From NCBI RefSeq assembly GCF_002866025.1, contig NZ_LNDE01000002.1, forward strand, positions 310,001-374,000: DNA of 64,000 nucleotides, in the 5' to 3' direction. The notes under the pieces were generated by a model. That model was not told where the DNA came from. It did no database searches and saw only the letters and a program-made list of their open reading frames with translations. The position numbers and the translations under genes were made by a program. This document shows positions 24,380-33,058 of this stretch, in pieces. The DNA comes from Thermotoga sp. KOL6 (GTDB lineage Bacteria > Thermotogota > Thermotogae > Thermotogales > Thermotogaceae). The stretch's first letter is position 1; each line of letters starts with the position of its first letter.

Positions 24380-25201
24380 ATGTTGATTCACGAACATGTT
24401 ATCCTCAAAAAAGTAAAAGAAGCTCTCGTTGACGCCAACACTAAAATAAATCGCGAAGTAGAAACATTCCTCGAGAGATACGAAGGTCCTTTTTCTGATA
24501 TAATAAAGGAAAACTTTCGTATTTCCAAAGAAGAAAAATTACCTCTTTGCCAAGATACAGGTTTGGTGGAGTTTTTCGTTTTTGCAGGTCACAAGTTGGC
24601 ATTTGAAAAGCCTATTGAAGATATTCTGAACAAGGCTGTTGAAGAAGTCTACACTGAGTTTCCATTTAGGTACTCTGTGGTTTCAGATCCTCTTTTTGAT
24701 CGGATCAACACCAACACCAATACTCCTGCCGTTGTGCATCTTTTCCATGTGCCGGGGAAAAAACTTGAAATAAGATTCCTTGTCAAAGGAGGAGGCAGTG
24801 AAAATTTAGCGTTGCTTCGTATGTTGAATCCTTCTTCGAGTGTGATCGAAGTAAAGGAGTTGATAATAGAACACATCAGAAATAACGGGGCAAAGGCATG
24901 CCCACCTTTACACGTTGGTATCGGTATAGGAGGATCAGCAGAAAAAGCGGTTTTACTTTCAAAACTCGCACTTACTAAAGATTTTAAGGAAAGAAACAAA
25001 GATCCTAGATATGCGAAATTGGAAGAGGAACTCGAGAGGGAACTTAATCTCCTCGGTATAGGATTTCAAGGTTTGGGGAAAGGACCCACCGTTTATTCCG
25101 TTCATGTGGAGTGTTTTCCAACTCATATAGCCACTTTGCCTGTTGCCATTTCTGTGGATTGCTATCTCTGTAGAAAGGGGAAAGTGATAATTGAGAGTTG
25201 A
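24380..25201 (+). CDS. Class I (Fe-S) fumarase, alpha subunit / N-terminal part
   Basis: Catalyses fumarate/malate interconversion with a [4Fe-4S] cluster, as half of a two-subunit class I fumarase. The three presumed cluster cysteines lie in LPLCQDTG, KACPPLHVGIGIGG and HVECFPTHIATLPVAI. DRINTNTNTPAVVH is another family block. The 273-residue length fits alpha subunits. It starts at an ATG with GCGAGGTGAAG upstream and overlaps the beta-subunit gene by 11 bases. Close tartrate dehydratase relatives have similar motifs, but the malic-type enzyme downstream supports fumarase. Confidence 0.9.
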   Translation: MLIHEHVILKKVKEALVDANTKINREVETFLERYEGPFSDIIKENFRISKEEKLPLCQDTGLVEFFVFAGHKLAFEKPIEDILNKAVEEVYTEFPFRYSVVSDPLFDRINTNTNTPAVVHLFHVPGKKLEIRFLVKGGGSENLALLRMLNPSSSVIEVKELIIEHIRNNGAKACPPLHVGIGIGGSAEKAVLLSKLALTKDFKERNKDPRYAKLEEELERELNLLGIGFQGLGKGPTVYSVHVECFPTHIATLPVAISVDCYLCRKGKVIIES

Positions 25202-25685
25202 AAAGTTGAAAGCCGGCCAAGAGATTCGTTATTCTGGCAAGCTTATCGTCATGAGGGATCAAGCTCAGAAAAGGTTGAAGGTGTTTCTGGAAAAAGGAGA
25301 AACACTCCCAGTGGATCTCACGGGTGAAATAGTCTTCTATGCGGGTCCTGCCAAACCCTCTTGTGGTAGGGGTGTTGGAGCCATCGGTCCTACCACAAGT
25401 GCCAGAATGGACGATTTCCTCGAAATGCTTTTTCAACTTGGAGTCTTAGCCACAGTGGGAAAAGGAAAGAGATCTCAAAAAGCGGTGGAAGTCTGTAAAA
25501 AATGGAAGAGGGTTTATTTCATCGCTCCCAGTGGAACAGCAGCGGCACTTTCGAAAAGAGTAAAAAATTCAGAGGTTCTAGCTTTTGAAGATCTCGGCCC
25601 GGAGGCTATATACGAGATAGAAGTTGAAGATTTTCCTCTCATTGTAGCTATCGACAGTGAAGGAGAAACGATTTTCAAGGAGTGA
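25191..25685 (+). CDS. Class I (Fe-S) fumarase, beta subunit / C-terminal part
   Basis: Partner of the alpha subunit, 164 residues. SGKLIVMRDQAQKRL, VFYAGPAKPSCGRGVGAIGPTTSARMD (in two pieces: VFYAGPAKP and GAIGPTTSARMD), and FIAPSGTAAALSK are the characteristic blocks of the FumA C-terminal domain/TtdB family. It begins at a TTG inside the end of the alpha gene, with an alternative in-frame TTG at 25206. It precedes the malic-type gene by four bases, forming a three-gene operon that links fumarate, malate and pyruvate. Confidence 0.9.
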   Translation: MRVEKLKAGQEIRYSGKLIVMRDQAQKRLKVFLEKGETLPVDLTGEIVFYAGPAKPSCGRGVGAIGPTTSARMDDFLEMLFQLGVLATVGKGKRSQKAVEVCKKWKRVYFIAPSGTAAALSKRVKNSEVLAFEDLGPEAIYEIEVEDFPLIVAIDSEGETIFKE

Positions 25686-25689
25686 GAAG

Positions 25690-26820
25690 ATGGACGCATT
25701 GGAGATTCACAGACTGCTCAGAGGAAAAGTGCACGTTTCTATTCCTTTTAAAAAAGCGGACCGCGAAATTCTTTCTCTGATTTACACTCCGGGAGTTGCC
25801 GATGTTGCCAAAATCTGTGCCAAGGAACCGGAGAAAACGTATCAATACACATCGAGATGGAACACCATTGCTGTCGTTTCAGATGGAAGTGCAGTTTTGG
25901 GACTTGGGAACATAGGACCGTATGGAGCACTTCCTGTGATGGAAGGAAAAGCGTTTTTGTTCAAAGCTTTTGCGAACCTTGATGCTTTTCCCATTTGTCT
26001 TTCTGAGAGTGACGAAGAAAAAATTATTGAGATCGTAAGAAGCTTAGAACCCAGCTTTGGAGGAATAAATCTGGAGGACATAGCATCTCCCAAATGTTTT
26101 AAAGTGCTTCGGGAACTCTCCCAGAAGATGAATATACCCGTATTCCACGACGATCAGCAAGGTACCGCAGTTGTGGTTGCTGCAGCGTTTCTCAATTCCT
26201 TGAAGCTTGTAGGGAAAAGGATAAACGAAGTCAAAGTAGTGGTGAATGGAATAGGTGCTGCGGGGTACAACATCGTGATGTTTCTCCTTGATCTCGGAGT
26301 TAAAAACATTGTGGCGGTCGACAAAAACGGAATTTTGAATGAAAAGGACTCGGCAACTTGTTTAAATGAATACCACTTGGAAATCGCTCGTGTTACCAAC
26401 CCAGAAAAAATCTCTGGAGATTTAGAGAAAGCTTTAGAAGGAGCGGATTTCTTCATAGGAGTTTCCAGAGGAAATATTTTAAAACCTGAATGGATAAAAA
26501 GAATGAACAAGAAACCTGTCATTTTTGCTTTGGCCAATCCTGTTCCTGAAATAGAACCAAAACTTGCAAGAGAAGCTGGAGCATTCATTGTTGCAACAGG
26601 AAGGTCGGATTATCCAAATCAAGTGAACAATTTGCTCGCTTTTCCTGGAATAATGAAAGGTGCTGTCGAAAGAAGGACAAGGATTACGAAAGAAATGCTC
26701 TTTTCTGCAATTGAAGCGATTGCAAAATCTTGCGACCCGGAACCGTATCGTATCATCCCGGAAGCCTTCGATGAAAGAGTACATATGAACGTGTACTATG
26801 CGGTCAAGAATTCAGTGTAG
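25690..26820 (+). CDS. Malate oxidoreductase (malic enzyme family)
   Basis: Oxidatively decarboxylates malate to pyruvate with NAD(P). The 376-residue product is the short prokaryotic form. SLIYTPGVADVAKICAKEP contains the catalytic Tyr region, VVSDGSAVLGLGNIGP and NLEDIASPKCFKV the divalent-metal acids, IPVFHDDQQGTAVV another signature, and NGIGAAGYNI is the Rossmann dinucleotide site. The ATG at 25690 has AAGGAGTGA in front. It is last in the fumarase operon. The 3' end overlaps by nine bases the end of the convergent ABC permease gene. Confidence 0.93.
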   Translation: MDALEIHRLLRGKVHVSIPFKKADREILSLIYTPGVADVAKICAKEPEKTYQYTSRWNTIAVVSDGSAVLGLGNIGPYGALPVMEGKAFLFKAFANLDAFPICLSESDEEKIIEIVRSLEPSFGGINLEDIASPKCFKVLRELSQKMNIPVFHDDQQGTAVVVAAAFLNSLKLVGKRINEVKVVVNGIGAAGYNIVMFLLDLGVKNIVAVDKNGILNEKDSATCLNEYHLEIARVTNPEKISGDLEKALEGADFFIGVSRGNILKPEWIKRMNKKPVIFALANPVPEIEPKLAREAGAFIVATGRSDYPNQVNNLLAFPGIMKGAVERRTRITKEMLFSAIEAIAKSCDPEPYRIIPEAFDERVHMNVYYAVKNSV

Positions 26821-28050
26821 AAAAAGTCTTCTTTTTTCTGATCTTTGCCATCCCAAGATCACGTAATCCGATCCGAAAAGCTTGAAAGCGAAACTCGTGA
26901 TGATCGTTGAAAACACAGCGAGGTAGATAATTCCCCAAACAAGAAGATCATAGTCTCCATAAAGAGTTAATTTCGGAGCCATTATCGGGTGCGAAAAAGG
27001 GATGGCAAAGATTACCACCTTCAAAGCATTGGGAAGGTTGTGAAAATCTCTTATCATGTTTGCCATCATTGGAATCAACGCAAGAATCGATATTGGGAAA
27101 GTGAGAAGCTGCGCACTCTTGGTATCTTTCGCCATGATTCCAAGGAGTATACACAACGAAAGCCCGACGAATATCGCTAGAAAGAGGCTCGTTCCAATCA
27201 GGACGAGATCGAATACACCGAATCGTATTCCTACTCCTTCTATCCCTTGAGAGAAAGAATTTATATAGTTGTAAAATCCTATCATGTAGATTCCTGCGAG
27301 AATCAACCCCACGATTGTGCTTCCCACGATCTTGGCGAGGACAATGTATTCTCTTTTTATAGGCATCGTGAGAAGTGTTTCCAGTGTTTTGTTTTCTTTC
27401 TCCAAGGCAAGTGAAGATATGAGAGAAGATCCTGACATGATGATGAGCATCATGATGAGAAGTGGTATCATGATGCTCTGCGAGTAGAACATGTTCATTA
27501 TCGAAACTGGAGAAGTGTTCTGGAAGAAGAGGTTTTTCAAATACGTATGTTGAACCACAACAAATGGTGCGAACAGGAAATTGACTTTTCTTTTGTCTCC
27601 AAGAAAAATCTCGGCAATCTTTGGTTTCAGAGTCTCAAGTAAGGAAGAAATTATTCCAGTGGAGACTGTATCGGAAATACCCGTGCCTTTCAAATACCAG
27701 AATACCTCAATTTGTGAATGCTTGAGATTTTCAAGATTTTCAGAGAATCCTTTCGGTAAGACCAAAACGGCCGAAACCTTTTTCTCTTTCAATATCTTCT
27801 CAACTTCATTTGAATTGCTTCCAATGTACACGACATCCGTCAACGATTCGAGTTCTTGTTTTACAATTTTTGCGAATTTCCCTCCATCTTCATCTACAAT
27901 GGCTATCTTCGGTTTTTTAGCAGTTTCTTTTATGGTGCTTTTGAATATGTTCCCCAGTGATCCGTACAAGATCGAGATGATGAGGACAGAAATCAAAGTT
28001 CCTACGCTAAGAAGTTCTTTTATTTCTTTTTTTAGGAGTTTTCCAAACAC
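26812..28050 (-). CDS. ABC-2 type exporter permease (NatB-like)
   Basis: A 412-residue membrane protein with one N-terminal helix, a roughly 150-residue extracytoplasmic domain (KKPKIAIVDEDGGKFAKIVK ... VSAVLVLPKGF) and five or six C-terminal helices beginning near FYSQSIMIPLLIMMLIIMSG. The layout matches NatB/YhfI-type ABC-2 permeases that export ions or small compounds. SSLALEKENKTLETLLTMPIKR is a typical ABC-2 cytoplasmic motif. It starts at a GTG overlapping the ATPase gene by 19 bases. The substrate is unknown. Confidence 0.88.
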   Translation of the reverse strand: MFGKLLKKEIKELLSVGTLISVLIISILYGSLGNIFKSTIKETAKKPKIAIVDEDGGKFAKIVKQELESLTDVVYIGSNSNEVEKILKEKKVSAVLVLPKGFSENLENLKHSQIEVFWYLKGTGISDTVSTGIISSLLETLKPKIAEIFLGDKRKVNFLFAPFVVVQHTYLKNLFFQNTSPVSIMNMFYSQSIMIPLLIMMLIIMSGSSLISSLALEKENKTLETLLTMPIKREYIVLAKIVGSTIVGLILAGIYMIGFYNYINSFSQGIEGVGIRFGVFDLVLIGTSLFLAIFVGLSLCILLGIMAKDTKSAQLLTFPISILALIPMMANMIRDFHNLPNALKVVIFAIPFSHPIMAPKLTLYGDYDLLVWGIIYLAVFSTIITSFAFKLFGSDYVILGWQRSEKRRLFLH

Positions 28051-28766
28051 TTTACCGCCTCCTCGAAAACCTCTTCTATGTTCTGTGCTCCGTATTTAGT
28101 TTTGAGTTCATCAATGCTCCCTAGTTCGATGATTCTTCCATCATATATCAAAGCTATTCGATCACAGAGATACTCTACTTCCAACATGTTGTGGGAAGAT
28201 AGGAGAATCGTAAGGCCATTTTTCACAGCTTCTTTTAATATTCTCCTCACTTCTCTTGCGTTCAACACGTCCAAACCAGAAGTGGGTTCATCGAGGAGAG
28301 CAAGTCGAGGATTCACCATGAGTGCACGTGCTATAAGTAGTTTTCTCACCATACCCTTGCTGTAGGTTGATATTTTATCCTTTATTCTTCCTCCAAGACT
28401 GGAGATTTCGATAGCTCGTTCTATCATTCTCTCCGTTTCCTCGGGAACATTTGCGTAAAAACTTGCAATGAACCTCAAGTATTCAATCCCTTTCATGTTT
28501 TTGTAAGCGCCCGCTTCTTCTGGGAGGTAACTGATGAGTTTTCTGATTTCATGTGGTTCTCTGGTTGGATCCTTTCCGAAGATCGAAACAGTTCCAGAGG
28601 AGGGTTTTATCAAAGTGGAAAGGATCCTCAATGTAGTCGTTTTCCCTGCACCATTCGGGCCTATGAGACCGAAGATTTCTCCTTCTTCAATCTCGAAAGA
28701 AACATCTTTTAAGACCACTTTACCTCCTATTTTTCTCGTCAAATTTTCAACTGTTACTGCTTTCAC
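28032..28766 (-). CDS. ABC exporter ATP-binding protein (NatA-like)
   Basis: Cytoplasmic ATPase of 244 residues partnering the ABC-2 permease. Walker A GPNGAGKTTTLRILS (about residue 37), Q-loop ISYLPEE, signature YSKGMVRKL in place of the usual LSGGQ, Walker B LALLDEPTSGLD and His switch SSHN are all visible. I prefer the GTG at 28766 because AAGGGTGA lies five bases upstream; a GTG at 28775 has no spaced site. It lies 16 bases after thrB on the same strand and may be read through from the thr operon. Confidence 0.9.
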   Translation of the reverse strand: MKAVTVENLTRKIGGKVVLKDVSFEIEEGEIFGLIGPNGAGKTTTLRILSTLIKPSSGTVSIFGKDPTREPHEIRKLISYLPEEAGAYKNMKGIEYLRFIASFYANVPEETERMIERAIEISSLGGRIKDKISTYSKGMVRKLLIARALMVNPRLALLDEPTSGLDVLNAREVRRILKEAVKNGLTILLSSHNMLEVEYLCDRIALIYDGRIIELGSIDELKTKYGAQNIEEVFEEAVKCLENS

Positions 28767-28782
28767 AAAGATCACCCTTGCT

Positions 28783-29625
28783 TTATTCTATCACCAATCC
28801 CTTGTTGTTAACCTTCAATCGTAAGACTTCTCTTAGATGAGGGATGTTAGAAAAATCTTTTATATCAGCGCACACTGAAGGCCCAGAGCCGCTGACAAAC
28901 CAATAGGAAGGATTCTTGGACACGATTGCTTCGACAAATTCTTTCATTTTCTTGTTTTGATTGATTCTGTAAGATTGATGGAGCCTATCTCCAACATATT
29001 TGAAGGCTTCGTGTATTCTTCCAGAAGCAATTTTTGCGAGGAATTGACAAGAATTTTTAATGTTGAAGATCGCGTCGTTGAAAGGTACCTTTTGAGGTAA
29101 AATTTTTCTCATATTGTTCGTACAGAGTGTGAAATTCGGAATGAGAAAAGTGAGTTCAACGTCAATTTCAAATTTTTCGTAATCAAAGGAATTCTCCTCT
29201 TGATAGCAGACAACCAGTCCTCCAACGAAAGCAGGAAGCACATTGTCGGGGTGTCCCTCTAACTTCATTGCCAAACTCATCAGATCCTCCTGAGAAAGTT
29301 TTTTTCCAATTCCTTCATTGGCGATATGCAAAGCAGATACAATAACGGCTGCGCTCGATCCTAACCCACTGGATACGGGAATATTGCAATTCTGTGTAAT
29401 ATCAACCGGGGGAATTTTGTAACCAGTTTGTTTTTCAAAAAAATCGAAGACCTCAAAAAAAAGTCTAGTGTCCTTTACATCCCTTGCATATTTTCCGGTG
29501 GTCTTTATCTTTGTCTCGTTTGTATTGAACGAGAAAATCAACTCGTTGTACAAATCGAGTGCGAGACCAAAAACATCGAATCCCGCTCCGAGATTGGTGG
29601 TTGTGGCAGGTACATGAATCTTCAT
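28783..29625 (-). CDS. thrB: Homoserine kinase
   Basis: GHMP-family kinase making O-phosphohomoserine, the substrate of threonine synthase. The N-terminus [19 protein letters not shown] and the ATP-binding loop [18 protein letters not shown] are classic, and [12 protein letters not shown] is the C-terminal GHMP motif. The 280-residue length is normal. The ATG overlaps the thrC stop. It is the third gene of the thrA-thrC-thrB operon. Confidence 0.96.
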   Translation of the reverse strand: MKIHVPATTTNLGAGFDVFGLALDLYNELIFSFNTNETKIKTTGKYARDVKDTRLFFEVFDFFEKQTGYKIPPVDITQNCNIPVSSGLGSSAAVIVSALHIANEGIGKKLSQEDLMSLAMKLEGHPDNVLPAFVGGLVVCYQEENSFDYEKFEIDVELTFLIPNFTLCTNNMRKILPQKVPFNDAIFNIKNSCQFLAKIASGRIHEAFKYVGDRLHQSYRINQNKKMKEFVEAIVSKNPSYWFVSGSGPSVCADIKDFSNIPHLREVLRLKVNNKGLVIE

Positions 29626-30662
29626 AAACCCAATACCTCCAAAACTTCCTCTATCTTTCCCTCTATGGTTCTAGGTGGCTCAAGTTGAGAAATCACAACG
29701 TTAGGATCCTTTAACCCGTTTCCTGTGAGTGTGCAGACCACCGTTTCTCCGCCTTTGAAAATGCCTTGTTTATGCTTCTTCAGAAGTCCCGCGATCGAAG
29801 CTGCAGAAGCGGGTTCGCAGAATATCCCTTCTTTTTGAGCAAGGAGCTTTTGTGCTCCGAGAATCTCTTCATCGCTCACCATGTCTATGTCTCCTCCGGA
29901 TTCATCACGCGCTTGGACTGCCCTCTCCCAGTTTGCAGGGTTTCCTATTCTTATAGCTGTGGCAACAGTCTCGGGATTTTCTATTGGATGACCTCTAACG
30001 ATTGGAGCCGCTCCTTCCGCTTGGAAACCCATCATCTTGGGAAGTTTTTTCGAGAGGCCGCGGTGATAGTATTCCTTGTAACCCATCCAATACGCAGAAA
30101 TGTTTCCAGCGTTTCCTACAGGTATGAAATGATAATCAGGAGCATCCCCAAGTTCATCAACGATTTCAAAAGCTGCCGTTTTCTGCCCTTCGAGTCTGTA
30201 AGGATTGATACTGTTCACAAGGGTGATAGGATACTTCGAAGTAATTTCTTTAACTAATTCCAAACATTTGTCAAAATTACCTTTCACTTGAAGCACCATC
30301 GCGCCGTATATCATGGCTTGTGCGAGTTTCCCCAATGCGATCTTTCCTTCAGGTATCAAAACAATTGCCTTTATTCCCGCCCTGGCGGCGTAGGCAGCAG
30401 CGGAAGCCGATGTGTTTCCTGTAGAGGCACACATAATAGCTTTTGAACCCTCTTCAAGGGCTTTGGCCACCGCAACGACCATTCCTCTATCTTTGAAAGA
30501 ACCCGTGGGATTTGCCCCCTCATATTTCACGTAGACGTTTATGCCGAGTTCTTTGCTCATGTTCACAAGGGGAATGAGGGGCGTGTTACCCTCGTTCAAA
30601 GAAATCATAGGAGTTCTATCGGTGATCGGTAGAAACTCTTTGTACCTCCTGAGCAAACTCAA
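29622..30662 (-). CDS. thrC: Threonine synthase
   Basis: PLP enzyme converting O-phosphohomoserine to threonine, 346 residues, the short (thermophile/plant-type) form. [13 protein letters not shown], the PLP-lysine block [32 protein letters not shown] and the phosphate-cup region [12 protein letters not shown] are visible. TTG start six bases after thrA, with GGAGTGATGAGGA ahead of it. Fold type II; also related to threonine dehydratase, but the synteny settles the identity. Confidence 0.96.
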   Translation of the reverse strand: MSLLRRYKEFLPITDRTPMISLNEGNTPLIPLVNMSKELGINVYVKYEGANPTGSFKDRGMVVAVAKALEEGSKAIMCASTGNTSASAAAYAARAGIKAIVLIPEGKIALGKLAQAMIYGAMVLQVKGNFDKCLELVKEITSKYPITLVNSINPYRLEGQKTAAFEIVDELGDAPDYHFIPVGNAGNISAYWMGYKEYYHRGLSKKLPKMMGFQAEGAAPIVRGHPIENPETVATAIRIGNPANWERAVQARDESGGDIDMVSDEEILGAQKLLAQKEGIFCEPASAASIAGLLKKHKQGIFKGGETVVCTLTGNGLKDPNVVISQLEPPRTIEGKIEEVLEVLGL

Positions 30663-30668
30663 TCCTCA

Positions 30669-32831
30669 TCACTCCTTATCAAGCTCGAATTTGCTGTGTA
30701 TCGCTTTAACAGCATCCTCTACATACTTTCCATCTATGATCACAGAAATCCTGCTACTTGAGGCACTGATCATATCGATGTTGATTCCTTCGTTAGCAAG
30801 AGTTTCGAAAAGTGTGGCGGATATATCTGGAGAAGAAGTGAGATTCACCCCGACGATTGAAACCTTGGCTAGCCCTTTCTCGACGATCACATCCTTTGCT
30901 TCACTTCTCTTTCTCAAAAGATCGAAATCCAATTTCTCAAGTTGAGTTTCTGGAACGATGAAAGCCACGGTATTGTATTCTCCGTTTTTCATTCCCTGTA
31001 TGATCATGTCAATGTTCACGTCCATTTGAGAGAGAGTTCTCATGATTCTTGCAGCGACCCCGGGTTTATCCGGTACGTCCTTTAAAACCACCTTGGCCAT
31101 ACCATCTTCAAACGTAACGGCTCTCACAATAGGATTCTCCACTTTAGTCCCCTCCCATATGAGTGTTCCTCTCGTTTCTTTGTGTGCGTTCTTTATCAAA
31201 ACTTTGACTCCATATTTTCTGGCAAACTCTGCAGCTCTCGCTTGCAATACTTGAGCTCCATGCCTGGAAAGCTCTATCATCTCTTCCCATGATAGTTCTT
31301 TTATGACTCGTGCGTTCCTTACGATACGAGGATCCGCGGTGTAAACACCGTCAACATCCTTGTATAGTTCGCACAAATCAGCCCCAAGAGAGTAAGCAAG
31401 TGCAATCGCTGTGAGATCTGATCCTCCCCTTCCAAGGGTAGTTATGTCACCTGTTTCTGTCGTCCCTTGGAAACCAGCAACAACTGGTATAAAGTCTTGT
31501 TTTAGATACCTTGAAATGATATCTGTGTTGATGTCGATTATTCTTGCAGAACCGTATCTTTTATCTGTTATGATCTTAAGTTGATTTCCAGTAAAAGAAA
31601 TCGCCTTGTATCCTCTTTTTCTGAGGGCAATGCTCATGAGTGCCACACTCTGTATTTCTCCTGTGGAAAGTAAAAGATCCAGCTCTCTTGGATCAGGATT
31701 GTTATCGATTTTCCTCGCGAGCTCAACCAAATGATCCGTCGTATCGCCCATCGCTGAAAGTACAATGACGGGTTTCACACCACTCTTTTTTCGTTTGATT
31801 ATTCTTTCTGCCACCTTTTCCAACTTCTCAATATCAGATATTGCTGCTCCACCGAATTTCATCACCACGACGGAGAATCTTTCAGCACCACCCAACACTT
31901 TGTATTTGGCAACTCTGAACAAATCTGCTATAACAGCACTGGCTGTAGGATACCCCCCCGCTCCTCTTCCCTTTAACAAGAAATCACCAGCGAGATCTGT
32001 TGAAACTTCTATGGCGTTGTCCACACCATCCACGTTGAAAAAGGGATCACCTGGTCCTACTTCTTGAAGACGAACTTCGTATCTTTTTTGGGCGAAATCC
32101 ATTTCTCCTATCAATTTAAGTTTTTTTCCAGATTTTATGACGTTTCTCAGATACTCGGGATTTATTTTGGTTATTCCTTCAAATTTCACATTGTGGATAC
32201 CAGGAAATCTCCCGGTGACCACGCCCACTAAGACGGACACTTTATAAGCGACGTCGTATCCTTCAATGTCGTTGGTCGGATCAGCTTCAGCGTATCCCAA
32301 TTCTTGAGCTTCCTTGAGAACCTCTTCGAACGTTCTTCCCTTACTCATCTCTGTGAGAATGTAGTTGGTAGTACCGTTCATTATTCCTCGTATTTTGGTT
32401 ACCTTTTGAAATATGAGATAGTCCTGGAGAAGAGAGATGATCGGTATACCACCACCTACCGAGGCTTCAAAAAAAAGCTTCCTCTTCTTTATGTGATCCA
32501 TAAATTCGTTCCCGTATTCGGAAATGAGATTTTTGTTTGGTGTCACGACAATTCTTCCAAGCTCCAGTGCACGACGAACGAGCTCAACCGCGGCCTCCGT
32601 TCCGCCTATAGCCTCCACGACCACATCGCTGTTGAGTATAAGATCGTCGAAATCGAACGCTATTTCTTCCTTGGGTACATTGAAGAACTCGTATTTTTTT
32701 GGAGACCGGTTTATTACCTTTGAAACAATGAATCTTTCCCCAACTCTCTTCTCTATTTCATCTCCTCTTTCTTTGAGTATTCGGTATATGCTCCCCCCTA
32801 CCGTTCCGAGTCCCGCAATTCCTACTCGCAC
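30669..32831 (-). CDS. thrA: Bifunctional homoserine dehydrogenase-aspartokinase (HSD domain first)
   Basis: A 720-residue fusion catalysing the first and third steps of the aspartate pathway. Homoserine dehydrogenase occupies about residues 1-320 (GIAGLGTVGGSIYRIL Rossmann site, VVTPNKNLI, IRGIMNGTTNYIL, AEADPTNDIEGYD). Aspartokinase follows (VVVMKFGGAAISD, GFQGTTETGDITTLGRGGSD) with two ACT domains at the C-terminus (KVVLKDVPDKPGVAARIM and KVSIVGVNLTSSPDISATLF). This order is the reverse of E. coli ThrA/MetL. The GTG at 32831 is chosen because AAGGAG lies eight bases upstream; the GTG at 32840 overlaps that site. Probably feedback-inhibited through the ACT domains. Confidence 0.95.
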   Translation of the reverse strand: MRVGIAGLGTVGGSIYRILKERGDEIEKRVGERFIVSKVINRSPKKYEFFNVPKEEIAFDFDDLILNSDVVVEAIGGTEAAVELVRRALELGRIVVTPNKNLISEYGNEFMDHIKKRKLFFEASVGGGIPIISLLQDYLIFQKVTKIRGIMNGTTNYILTEMSKGRTFEEVLKEAQELGYAEADPTNDIEGYDVAYKVSVLVGVVTGRFPGIHNVKFEGITKINPEYLRNVIKSGKKLKLIGEMDFAQKRYEVRLQEVGPGDPFFNVDGVDNAIEVSTDLAGDFLLKGRGAGGYPTASAVIADLFRVAKYKVLGGAERFSVVVMKFGGAAISDIEKLEKVAERIIKRKKSGVKPVIVLSAMGDTTDHLVELARKIDNNPDPRELDLLLSTGEIQSVALMSIALRKRGYKAISFTGNQLKIITDKRYGSARIIDINTDIISRYLKQDFIPVVAGFQGTTETGDITTLGRGGSDLTAIALAYSLGADLCELYKDVDGVYTADPRIVRNARVIKELSWEEMIELSRHGAQVLQARAAEFARKYGVKVLIKNAHKETRGTLIWEGTKVENPIVRAVTFEDGMAKVVLKDVPDKPGVAARIMRTLSQMDVNIDMIIQGMKNGEYNTVAFIVPETQLEKLDFDLLRKRSEAKDVIVEKGLAKVSIVGVNLTSSPDISATLFETLANEGINIDMISASSSRISVIIDGKYVEDAVKAIHSKFELDKE

Positions 32832-32904
32832 TCTTCTCACTCCTTAAACGGGATTTTTGAACATTTTAAAGTATTGATGTGTTTTCCGCTTATCTTGAAT
32901 TTTA

Positions 32905-32923
32905 CATTTTCATGATGAAAATG
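32905..32923. promoter_or_regulatory. 19-bp perfect dyad, candidate operator for thr and ilv operons
   Basis: CATTTTCAT (32905-32913) and ATGAAAATG (32915-32923) are exact reverse complements separated by one base. The site lies between the divergent thrA and ilvB promoters, 31 bases before the TTGACA element, where an activator or repressor dimer could act on both. The regulator is not identifiable here. Confidence 0.5.
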
Positions 32924-32953
32924 ATACTAATACCAAAAAATCGACTTAACGAC

Positions 32954-32983
32954 TTGACAGTTTAGAGGTGGTGATGATACTAT
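32954..32983 (+). promoter_or_regulatory. Promoter for the ilv/leu operon (P1)
   Basis: TTGACA (32954-32959), 18-base spacer, TACTAT (32978-32983). The -35 is perfect. The expected transcript has a leader of about 70 bases before ilvB. A second -10 (TATAAT, 33025-33030) closer to the gene may be a separate start. Confidence 0.6.
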
Positions 32984-33058
32984 TCCTAAAAAACCTACCA
33001 TGATTTGTTATTCCAAATTTTCGGTATAATCATTCAATATCCGAGAGGAGTGGTCCAC

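Larger units (their letters stand above)
32832..33058. promoter_or_regulatory. Divergent control region between the thr and ilv/leu operons
   Basis: About 220 bases without a gene. It contains a perfect dyad at 32905-32923 (CATTTTCAT-G-ATGAAAATG), a good plus-strand promoter TTGACA (32954-32959) with TACTAT (32978-32983, 18-base spacer), and a second TATAAT at 33025-33030. On the minus strand the AT-rich TTTAAAATG stretch before thrA may hold its -10. A nine-codon frame at 33000-33029 has no ribosome site and no run of Ile/Leu/Val codons. I see no T-box or classic attenuator. Confidence 0.6.

Noticed and set aside
33000-33029. Nine-codon frame in the ilv leader as a possible attenuator peptide
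   Set aside because: It has no ribosome site, only single Ile and Val codons, and no following terminator/antiterminator pair.
32832-33058. T-box or amino-acid riboswitch before ilvB or thrA
   Set aside because: No T-box consensus (AGGGTGGNACCGCG) or other recognised aptamer sequence was found.
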